Assembly: GCA_951812925.1 (NCBI GenBank)
Contig: OX638368.1
Span: forward strand, 153,932,492-153,996,491
Source of the DNA: Calliopum simillimum
Lineage: Eukaryota > Arthropoda > Insecta > Diptera > Lauxaniidae
Direction of reading: 5' to 3'
Length of the DNA: 64,000 bases
The notes under the pieces are model-generated. The model did no database searches. It saw only the letters and a program-made list of their open reading frames with translations, and was not told the origin of the DNA. Below, piece after piece: positions 24,952-34,572 of the stretch. Each line of letters starts with the position of its first letter. Positions within the stretch are counted from its first letter, which is position 1. Position numbers and translations under genes: made by a program.

Positions 24952-26677
24952 TTATTGTTTGGGACGTATCGCCATATGAACATATTTAAGCGAATAATAA
25001 ACTCCATGCCATTTATCCCAATGGATACACCCTTCATACGCTCCATTTAAATTGCTAAGGATTACATATATATAAGAATATAGTAGCAAAGAAACAAAAA
25101 TAAAATAGATTACCTTTTGTAACAATCGCGATACCACCATGCTCCTTCAGAAAAATGAGCACAATCGAAAGAAGATTTTTCATTGTCTTGGTCAAAAGTA
25201 CTCCACTTTGAACCTTTGTGATATGTTAAAGAGTCACCGGCAGTACCGTTATAATGCCCAACAGTTTTCAAGGCATATTTTTCATATTCATTTTCAATGG
25301 CAAAATTACTATATTTCGCCCAACGTGTTTCCCCTTCAAAATCTTCCAGTAGTATCCAAAGCTCTTGTTCTGTTGATTTCGTAATGGCGTAAAGTTTATC
25401 TAATCCAATCCAGAAATTTCCTTTCAATACACCAAATCCACGTTGGTACATATTCCAGTTCTGATGGAAGTCAGTCGTATTATCTTGTCTCCTTTGGATT
25501 ATCAACCATGTGCCATTAATGATATCTTCCTCCAACGACTTAGCAACCTTCTTCATGCAATACACATCAAAAGGACCGATATCAGAGTCTGTCACGTTAA
25601 TTTGGTAAACGCCGTCTGGATCACTTTCTCCCATTGCCTCATCGCAATTTGTCGGCAAAGATTTAATAGATTTTGGAGTTGTGGTTTCTATTTCTGGAGT
25701 ATCAGTTGTATTTTGATATTGACAGCAAGAGAAAGGAAGTGTTTGTGAAACCGTAAAAATTTCTGCGGTTATCACCATCTGTTGCTCTACACTGAAAAAG
25801 TTACAAGTGGTATCAGCTATTGTGAAGTCAAATAGATATTTAAGGTAAAACAAACAATTGCTGCTGAGGGACATAGCAATTAGAGAATGTTGCAACCAAA
25901 CACTTGGCGATCGGGTCGAAACATTATCTGCCTCACAAAAATAAAATGTTCATTCTTAAATAAAATTTGTAAACAAACCAAACTCAAATATTTTTTCTAA
26001 AATATATTTAAAAGAAAGTTCACAATCCGAAAATGGTTCTTTTGCGCTAGGGCTCTCCAGATAAATAGATATTTGTCCAGATAAAATTAGGACTAAGAAA
26101 ATGAAATGATAATCGTAAAAAAATATTTAAGATATGAAGACTATTTTTGAAAGAGTAAGAAAATGCTCGAAAAAGATTGTGAATTTTAATGAAGACAAAT
26201 TTTATTTTCAAAACGAGATATTAGATAAGTAAACTGCACATATGTAATGGTGTACCCGATTTTAAGGATTTATATGTCGACTAAAGAAAATGTAATTGTT
26301 TCGTAAATTACTTGGTTTTTAACTTACATTGTTTCTATAACGATGTTCAGACTTTTAATGTTATCCTGATTTTTAAGATCAGTAGCCTCCAGTTTGTCAA
26401 ATCGTTTATTAATGTTTCTATCCATTTGATCAAATCGTATATCAATGTTTCTTTCCATTGTATCAATACGTTGCAGTAGCTCCCTCAACACGTCATTATC
26501 ATTGTCGTTTTTAGCTGCTTCCTGGAAGAAAAAATTTTTTTATAAAATAATTATTTACCTCAATGAAAAGATTTTTATTATTTCGAATTTCCGCACCTTG
26601 GCGTTTGTTTAATAGGTAAAATCTTTTGGTTAACTGACAAGCAGTATAACTAAAGCAGTCACAATTATCGTAATCAT
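24952..26677 (-). CDS. Secreted fibrinogen-related protein, five exons
   Basis: Exons on the minus strand: 26635-26677, 26559-26596, 26328-26521, 25114-25791 and 24952-25054. They join in frame to 1056 nt, 351 residues plus stop. Residues 1-16 (MITIIVTALVILLVSA) are a signal peptide. About 36-92 is a heptad-rich coiled coil (LLQRIDTMERN, RFDQMDRN, RFDKLEA), probably for oligomerisation. About 110-135 is a Cys-Cys and Thr/Pro linker. About 137-351 is a fibrinogen C-terminal domain of normal length with NCDEAM, WLIIQRRQD, WNMYQRGFG, NFWIGLDKLY, ELWILLEDFEG, WSTFDQDN, WWYRDCYKSNLNG and a final YSLKYVHMAIRP. Four conserved cysteines and the Asp-rich calcium loop are present. Insect relatives are extracellular lectin-like proteins, often linked to immune recognition; its ligand is unknown. 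Introns are 38, 37, 536 and 59 nt. The start is fixed by the signal peptide and the promoter. The 38-nt first intron (donor GTTAAC) is the weakest junction. Confidence 0.9.
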
Positions 26678-26708
26678 TTTGATACAGTTGAACTGTTACT
26701 CTCCTACT

Positions 26709-26739
26709 AACTGAATATTTGAAAAATGAACTATTTATA
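26709..26739 (-). promoter_or_regulatory. Core promoter of the fibrinogen-related gene
   Basis: On the minus strand, TATAAATAG (26731-26739) is followed by TCAGTT (26709-26714), the fly initiator consensus, with the TATA start 27 nt before the initiator A at 26712. That predicts a 35-nt 5' UTR ahead of the ATG at 26675-26677. The spacing supports the chosen first exon. Confidence 0.7.
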
Positions 26740-27684
26740 TCTGATATTCATATTCATTTGAACGTGAAACTTAATGCATTTACGCCTTAGTTTTACCGAC
26801 AAAGTTGTTTTAAAAATTCTTATATAAGTGATTACGTTGTTCAAGAATTGTGTTCAAAGGGCCGGCACCGAAAAGCAGAAGGTGTATGGTAAATTGCCCT
26901 TTGATGGCACTACTAGAAGGGCCCCACGTTTTTTCACAGAGTTTAGTTCCGCTCGGTACAAAAATTACGCAAATTAGTACAAGATAGCAGGGAACAATCC
27001 ATACTTTGAACAAAATACAGACAAAGCCATTCGTGGCATTTATTGTTTATTGCGTAATATATTTCAATATGTCGCAAAAATATATTTCTTTAGTTTTTAA
27101 GAATAGTTTGTTTCTTCGGAAAAGGCCCACTGCTTTGTAGACCTAAAGCCCCAAACTCAGATGAAATTGAAAATAAATTTATTTTACATTTGTCAAATCA
27201 CACGACATTCGTCGAAAGTTGGAAGTTGGACAACTTTTGTACGTTGCGTTAACGTAGACGTACTGATTGGGTCGCACTTGATATAAACTTATGATTTTTA
27301 ACTAACATAGCTGTCAGTTGAAAAAAAAAAAACGAAGTGACGTACTCGACGTACTGAATGGACCGTTGGCTTTAAAATATAAACGTAAGTATTTATTAAA
27401 AAAATCGCAATGCATCTTTGGATGGAAAAATGCTTTTTCTATTGTTCTATTATTGTGTACAGGTACATTTGACTACATTTTTTATGAAATGAAAAGTAAA
27501 CTTCTCAATTTACAAACTTAATTTTCTTTAGGTACAGTTCTAAGTAGTTCTCATCTATAATTTTATCTAGCGGAATTAAAGTTTTTGATCCCTTGTTGAT
27601 ATAATGAAGAATGATGATGTCTACAATAATAATATTTTTGTAAAAAATATGCTTAACTGGATAGAAAATAGTAAGTTCTAAAAA
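26740..27684. other. Upstream intergenic region, no gene seen
   Basis: AT-rich DNA upstream of the fibrinogen-related gene. No other gene or bounded repeat was recognised. Confidence 0.5.
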
Positions 27685-28726
27685 CACTGGTCTACACGAT
27701 TTTCGACTGGACCAACCAAATAGTGTTCCTAAAGTTATTTGGTGCGCTGAATTTGAATCTGCAATCGGTTTTTCTCTATCAGGTCAGGTTTTGGAGATAA
27801 TCGACCTTTTCGATTTTTTAGGTTATCGCTCCATTTTTTCGAACACATTTTGAGAAACCCAATTTTGATCCAATATGTTTTTACTTTTTTATAGAGAAAA
27901 ATTCTTAAACTTTCAACAAGTGTACCAATATTTAAGATCCGATTCAAATTGGCTGAGTTATAGCAACGAAAAGTTCATTTTTATAGTAGTTTTTTACACT
28001 TTTTCGTGTTTAAGCCAAATTAAACACGGTTTTTTTGCCAGTAGCTTATACAAATATATAATTTTTATATTTTAATTCAATAGTGTATTTAATTATAAAT
28101 ATTTAAAGTTCAATTTTAGCAAAATCGGATCATTTTTTAAAAAGTAATTAAGGTTTTAGTGAAATAAGACCATTTCGATTTTGAATGAATTTGTTCAACA
28201 AAAATTTAAAAATAATTTGTGTTTTCCATGAAAATCGAAATGGTCTTATTTCACTAAAACCCTAATAACTTTTTAAAAAATGATCCGATTTTACTAAAAT
28301 TGAACTCCAAATATTTGCAATTAAATACACTATTGAACTAAAATATAAAAAATATATATTTGCATAAGCTACTGGCAAAAAAACCGTGTTTAATTTGGCT
28401 TAAACACGAAAAAGTGTAAAAAACTACTATAAAAATGAACTTTTCGTTGCTATAACTCAGCCAATTGGAATTGGATCTTAGATATTGGTACACTTGTCAA
28501 AAGTTTAAGAATTTTTCTCTATAATAGTGTAAAAACATATTCGATCGAAATTGGGTTTCTCAAAATATGTTCGAAAAAATGGAGCTATAACCTCAGAAAT
28601 TGAAGAGGTCGAATATCTCCTAAACCTGACCTGATACAGAAAAACCGATTGCAGATTCGAATTCAGCGCACTCAAATTACTTAAGAAACATCATCTTCTT
28701 CTTCAGTCGAAATTTGTCGACCAGTG
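27685..28726. mobile_element. Long palindromic foldback element (about 1.04 kb)
   Basis: The left end CACTGGTCTACACGATTTTC is the near-complement of the right end GAAATTTGTCGACCAGTG. From there the two halves mirror each other almost to the centre near 28200, including TGCGCTGAATTTGAATCTGC, TTTTTTCGAACACATTTTG and GGTTTTAGTGAAATAAGACC. AAA lies on both outer sides and may be a short target duplication. No coding capacity. A transcript through it would form a hairpin of several hundred base pairs. Confidence 0.88.
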
Positions 28727-30356
28727 AAATTAATGAAAAGAATTCAAAAAGTAGAAGCAATTTTCTTCTTTCAAGAAGATATTCTGTCTGATCTATTGCG
28801 AAAATTTTCAGTAAAAATTTATTATGAAATTTAAAGTGAAATTGCCAAATTCGTAGCAATTTTACGTTAACTTTCTTCTTGTGCCCTTTTATACCTCTTG
28901 GAGCACGGCCTTGAACACAACTTTCCACAATTTCAAAGTCTCGAAATCCCAGACTGAAAACAAAGCACAATGTCCCGTATTTTTCGGGCTTTGTATTAAC
29001 ATAGCTGAAACTGGAGATTATAGGCTACAGCCAGTGTATATATCACTTTGCCTTTCTAGTTCAGTAAAATTAACTAAAATATCACTGAAAAAAGGACAAT
29101 ATGGCTGCGGACTTGAAACTTGACACAATTGTTTATTAAATTTTAGTAACTTCACATAAAATAGCTCTACGGGCTGTCAAACCACCTTTCTAGTGGTTCA
29201 AAGATCAAAAAGTCTGTTTTGGAAGAATAACTTAAAAACTATGTATCTTTACATAAATTTACAAATTCTGGAGGCTTTTACAACAAAAGATCTTTCAAAT
29301 AGTGAGTTAAAAATTCTTGGTCTAACTATTTGCTGATTTCGAAGCGATTGGAAAAACAAAAAATAAGCTTGATAGGGACCGCGGGTTTTGCGGTGCAATT
29401 GTTTTGTAAAGAAATAGAATTGTTCTAACCTTAATAAAACTTTCCACCAGTAAATCCAAAATATGTTTGCAGCATATAGCCAATGATAACACAGGTTTAC
29501 AAAAAAAAAATGTCATGGCGTTTTGACCAGACTATGTGTTTCCTAGGGACTTTGACGTCCCATGGCATTTTTTTTTGTAAACCTGTGTAATTGGTCACAA
29601 TAATTGCAACAATAGCAGACTACTGCAAGAACAACGTCAGGGTTAGGACAATGACAGCATTAGCTATAATTCAGATTATGAAAATTGGCAATGGAATGAA
29701 TTAGTTGGTGCTCAGAAACGCCACCTTGATTTTAAACTAAAAAGTATTTACATATATAGAGCAATGCCAAAAAAAGAATTAATTTTTAATTATTTTGGAA
29801 TAAATTTCATACTTTTTTGGAATAAATTTCAAACTATTTTGGAAGAAAATAGGAACTTAATACCAAAAAGTTTAAAATCAATACTGAAGGAAATCAAAAG
29901 TAAGAAAATTAAGCTATCATTTTTTGGTGTGTGAGGAAGGGTCCTCCAGATAAAAGGCAGCACGTGCAGCGCGCGTATCATATGCAGTGAAAGTACTTTT
30001 TTCTGGTCTTAAATCAAAAATTTAGTATTACAAATGTACCATTGAATTAAAGGAAATTAAACTCGAATTTTTAAAAAAACGGAAAAGGGTATGTTGATAG
30101 AACTTTTTTCATACCCAAATGGCCGCAAAGTCAGAAAATAGGATACATTTATTATGTTTAAGCCACCAGAGCTTTGCGAATTCATTTTTGACCTTATAAA
30201 CCAAATACACTCTTCTAAAGCTCATACAATTAGCGAAAAGTTTTAAAAAAAAATTCTGTAAAATGTTATGGTGACTCAAGAACATTTTTTTTTTGTTTTT
30301 GTAAAACAAATTTGAAAATCAGTTTTTTCCATAAACTCCTAAGTAGTACATTTTAG
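28727..30356. other. Non-coding stretch with a small hairpin
   Basis: No gene recognised. It includes the hairpin listed at 29487-29588 and A/T runs. Confidence 0.5.
29487..29588. repeat. Short hairpin element
   Basis: ACACAGGTTTACAAAAAAAA at about 29489 is mirrored by TTTTTTTTTGTAAACCTGTGT ending at about 29588, with ATGTCATGGCG / CCATGGCAT continuing the stem. The loop is about 35 bp. Likely a miniature inverted-repeat element. Confidence 0.7.
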
Positions 30357-30629
30357 ACCTCCCAGATGCAAATTTTTGTTGTTTAAGGCTCTGAAGGGCC
30401 TAATTTGCTTTGTAGCAAATTCAAATGTTTTGACTTCTGCTGTGTGTCTAAAAGAATCTTGAAAAAGCTGCGCTTTTTTGTATTGAGCTCATTCGATTAC
30501 GCAACATTGAATGGCGCAGAATAATTATACATTTTAGTATTATTTTTGAATCATTCTAGAATTTTCGTCAAAATATTTTCCGTTATATAAGACGCTACCA
30601 GAGCAACGGTATCCAATCCTCACTTTGTT

Positions 30630-30692
30630 AAAAAAGCAAAAGCAAATAACTTGTGCTTGTGTCGACACAGGTTATCTGCTTTTGATTTTTTT
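30630..30692. repeat. Hairpin centred on GTCGAC, left arm copy
   Basis: AAAAAGCAAAAGCAAATAAC and its mirror GGTTATCTGCTTTTGATTTT flank CTTGTGTCGACACAGG. The same hairpin occurs in the right arm near 63667-63735. Confidence 0.75.
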
Positions 30693-32025
30693 ATCGAAGT
30701 GAAAAGAATATAGAATTTTTCAAATATATTCTCACATTTCTTAACTGAGCTCAACCCTTATTGAACGCACCTCATACTTTTGATACTGACTCGTGTTTTT
30801 GCTATGGTTCGATGGTGCAGAATTCAATGACACTGCTTTGGTTGAATATATATTTTTTCTGTCAACTAAATATTTGTTTAAACTGGTATTTTGTTGCTCT
30901 CCTACTTTTTATTGTAGAAATATTTGCTATTTTGTTTTACGTTAGATGTCTTTGCTAGTTTAGTGAACTTAATTTCGAAAAAGACCCTCACAGTGAACAT
31001 AGGTCGACAAAAGTTCAAAAAGATTAAAGTATTTCTAACTATGGCTGAATCCCAGATTGTCAAGAAAGATATATACTTATGAGCCATCTATGTATATGAA
31101 AAGGTTATCAGATAGAAAAATAGGTACCAGTAAAGGTAAATGGTACATGCCGATTTTGCTAGGGCGGTCAATAAATTTTTTACGGTGGTTATTCTCCACT
31201 CAGATATCCCTTGTTAAGCCCATGCATTCATTTTTGTTGAACATGCATCGATTTTGATCCGACATGGCTCACTTTGTTCGTAATAAAATTAAAAACAAAA
31301 TCAACACATTCGTTTTTTGCAGCTTTTCCCCAAAACTTTTTTAGTCCCCTGTGAATCCCCGAGAATCCGAATAACTCAATAAAACTGCTTTAAAATGCTT
31401 AAAAATGGAAAATTATGCTATTCAGAGGATTATTAAGCAGCTTGTTAACACGTAGTTATCACTGTTCTTCTAAAACGAGTTTGTATGCTATCTTCTTCTT
31501 CTTATTTTGTTTTACTTTATTCTGCTTTTCGTTTTGGCATCAATTCCCTCTGCTTTCCAAGACAACACGCAAATTTATCCGAGTTAAATTAAGCACTTTA
31601 TGTGTTGCTTTCAGAGACGTTTCTCAGAAATTTAGTTTCTAATTTCAAGAAAATTGATTTGGTCCATTTTTTTTTTTTTATTGAAAAGCTTTTCTTTTAG
31701 CGATGGGGCATTTAAATGAGCTTAAAATGAGATTAATGAGTCTGCGTTTTATCGAAATAGTTCTGATAACTTATACTAACGTTCTCAGAAAGTGCTTAGT
31801 TAAGTACTGAAAACTCTAGTCTAAAACACGTCTATTAAACTTAAATTTAAGCTTGCAGGGCTAATTTTTTTTTAAAAAAATGAAGAGCCTGAAATTCGGC
31901 GTTAGGGCACTTAATTAGCCTTTAATTAGCCTATAATTATGGCATCTTTTATTTTCAGCTCTGCCATTTTCGCTCTGCTAACTTAATGGACCTGTCTAAA
32001 ACACAGCAAATATAAACTACAAAAT
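30693..32025. other. Duplicated non-coding DNA, no gene seen
   Basis: Mirrors the right arm. At 31220-31437 it keeps only one arm of the large nested palindrome present at 59478-62982 on the other side. Short open frames show no recognised family. Confidence 0.55.
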
Positions 32026-32028
32026 ATG

Positions 32029-32125
32029 TGATATGAGCATACCTCTTTTTGACAACGAGTACTACCCTTGTAAAACAGTTGTCGATTTTGCTTAAGAGGG
32101 GCCAATACGATATAATCGTCATTAG
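32029..32125 (+). pseudogene. Degenerate paralogue of the 33412 segment
   Basis: One plus frame reads IPLFDNEYYPCKTVVDFA, a stop, then EGPIRYN. At 33415-33508 a related frame reads TPLYANDYYPCEKITDFFL then DKPIRYYL. Several differences are silent third-base changes (TAC/TAT, TTT/TTC, CGA/AGA), which suggests a once-coding plus-strand exon. The family is not recognised. It overlaps the DNA opposite an unrelated-looking minus frame, so strand assignment is uncertain. Confidence 0.4.
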
Positions 32126-32331
32126 TAGGATTTCATTTTCTATCATGTCAATCAGTAATGCTATCAAATAAACATTTAACCAAGGTTGAGCAATTTGGAC
32201 CAAAAATAGTCTAATCATTGCCCTTTTTCTTGAAGCAATATTTTCACAACCCCGACAATATGGACTATATACACTCTTAATTAAAATTTCAAGAAAAAAA
32301 AAGGTTACACAACCAAAAACTGTTAACGTTA

Positions 32332-32532
32332 TCAAGAGAAATGTTTCCAAATTTTTTCATGTACATCATGTAAACGTTTTATTATTGGTTGAATTTTTAT
32401 AATATTTTTATATAAATCATTGATCTCTTTTAAATTATTGGCATTTTCAATTTTGCTAGAAAATTGTATATTGAAACAACGTTCACCGCTAAGTACGCAT
32501 AGTTGATACGGTTGATATCCGTTGTAAGAGAA
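32332..32532 (-). CDS. Open terminal exon of unknown family, left copy
   Basis: After a possible acceptor (TATTTTCCGAG) the minus strand reads FSYNGYQPYQLCVLSGERCF, then NIQF, a charged helical stretch and IIKRLHDVHEKIWKHFS, then TGA. It is 66 codons, unusually rich in Gln, Cys and charged codons for this AT-rich DNA. The mirror copy at 58280-58480 stays open with four base differences. No upstream exon was found and the same frame has a stop just before the acceptor, so the gene may be partial or dead. The family is not recognised. Confidence 0.4.
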   Translation of the reverse strand, partial: FSYNGYQPYQLCVLSGERCFNIQFSSKIENANNLKEINDLYKNIIKIQPIIKRLHDVHEKIWKHFS

Positions 32533-33411
32533 CTCGGAAAATAGTCAGGTAAATACAATCTCGATCGTACTTATCACTAAAAAAATGAGTTTTAGATAAT
32601 TCAAAACCAATGTCACTGTATTGATTTTTCGCCCGGGGCTCTGTACTAAAACCAAATAAAATTTCTTAAAACGGATAGAAAAAATTAGTAGGTAATTAGA
32701 AAGTAAGTTTTTAGGTACTGTACCACATGCAAGAAACTTGACTCAGTAAAAAATTAAGCCTTACAATATAGGACCATCTAAAATTCAGACCATTTCCGGG
32801 ACATTAATAAAAACCCGGGACATTTCTGAACACGACTGCAAAATTCAGGATGGTTGGTAACTCTACTTTAGAATCCGTTATAAAACTTTTTCAAAAAAAA
32901 AAAAAATTTCTTTAAAGTGCCAAAAAATATTTATTTGAAGCTTTAAATATTAATGCCTAGATACCTACTATATTTTTATTTGTTTTTTCGTCATCTAATG
33001 AATTTTTTCTGCTAATACATACTTCATTTTTTGTTACTTATTTTTATTAAATTTCTAAAAAATGTATTACTTTTAGAAAATGCTATGTATTCGGCTTTTT
33101 ATTAAAAGAAAAACACGTCTTTTCTACCTTAAGAAATCGAATCAATTTTTTATATGTATGATTTGACATGTAAGAGCATAAGAACAAGAATGCAGCCTAT
33201 TTGGGTTGCCAGATTATAGTTTTTAATAAGCAATACCCAACAGAAAAGATAGATGATATTGCTAGCTGGAAAAACTATATAAAAGACAGCTCATCACAAA
33301 AAACATACATTCAAAAGTTATTTGGGATTAGTTTATTCCAAATAAGAAATAATTCAACCTGGGAAAGAAAATTGAAATACAATTCAATATCATTTACATT
33401 TTGATGTGTTA

Positions 33412-33510
33412 CATATCACTACACCTCTTTATGCAAACGACTATTACCCTTGTGAAAAAATAACTGATTTCTTCTTAGATAAGCCAATAAGATATTATCT
33501 GTCATTTGTA
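33412..33510 (+). CDS. Possible exon fragment related to 32029-32125
   Basis: The plus frame reads TPLYANDYYPCEKITDFFLD then KPIRYYLSF and is followed by GTAAGT, a strong donor. No acceptor or partner exon was identified. Its only support is similarity to the degenerate copy at 32029. Function unknown. Confidence 0.3.
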
Positions 33511-33859
33511 AGTTACCAGATATGCTATCATATCAGTGTATTTCCTACAATGCATCACAAACGCACATTTGTAGGTCGAACTACCTCGTGTCATATAGGC
33601 CAGACAAAAAAGATTACGGTTTGTATTTTGATGCCACTAAATGATAATAGCATATCTCGTGTATAGATTTAAATAACATAATTGATATGAAAACTCAACA
33701 GAGCAAAATTAGTTTTATCAGATTTATAACTTTATAATAAGAACGTTGTAAGCAATATATTTCACTGAACACTTGAACACTTTTAGCCTTTTTATTTAAA
33801 TTCAAATCAAAGAAATTAAACATTTTCGAAAATAAAATTAACAAAGATACCACCCTTAT

Positions 33860-34560
33860 CTTTGGCCTGGCCAAAAACTAAATACCCTACACTGCATTTC
33901 AAGTATATTATTAGGAGAGTATAAGAACAAACTGCTTATATGGGAAGTGCCACGCCCTCGCCTCCGAGCTTACCTTGATTTTGCGAAGAGCTTGCATTTA
34001 CTGTTCTGAGTGTTTGAGTAAAATTCGGTTAGGTTTTCTTAAAAAAATCTTTCGCCTACTTTGAGCTCAGAGTTTACAATTAATGTTCTTTGCGTTTGAG
34101 TGAAATTTGGTTGGATTATCTCAAAAAACACTTGATCTTGCGTATAGCTTGCATTTATAGATCCGAGTGTTTGAGTGTAATTTGGTTGGGTTATCTCAAA
34201 AAACGCTTTCCGTATAACATTTTGAAACATTCGTTTATATGGGAGGTGCCACGCCCTCTAATCTGAGTTCGCCTAATTTTTGCTCAGAGCTTATAAATAC
34301 TTACTTTCCCTAGTATTTATGTGTATTTTGCTTCTGTTATTGCAAATAATGCTCTTATCATTGCATTTTGAATAAATTTTTTGTATGGGCGGTAGGCGTG
34401 TCCGTTGACCGATTTCGCTCATTTTTAATCTACCGAGCTAACTTTTACGACAGAGGCAGAATACCAAATTTCATTGAATTATGTTGCTCAGTTTTCCCAA
34501 AAAATGTATTTCCATACACACCCAGCCAGCCAGCCAGCTAGTCTCCACCTTTGCTCTCCA
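33860..34560 (-). repeat. Dispersed fly repeat, copy 4
   Basis: Contains several partial units with GGGAGGTGCCACGCCCTCTA, GGGCGGTAGGCGTGTCCGTT and CACACCCAGCCAGCCAGCCAG. It abuts the mariner relic on the right. The orientation is opposite to 7365-7860. Confidence 0.75.
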
Positions 34561-34572
34561 TTTTGTTGTTTT

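Noticed and set aside
31955..32350. 131-codon hydrophobic frame on the minus strand (mirror 58598-58861)
   Set aside because: No family motif; it overlaps the end of another open exon and lies opposite a degenerate plus-strand frame. The mirror copy is interrupted at its start.
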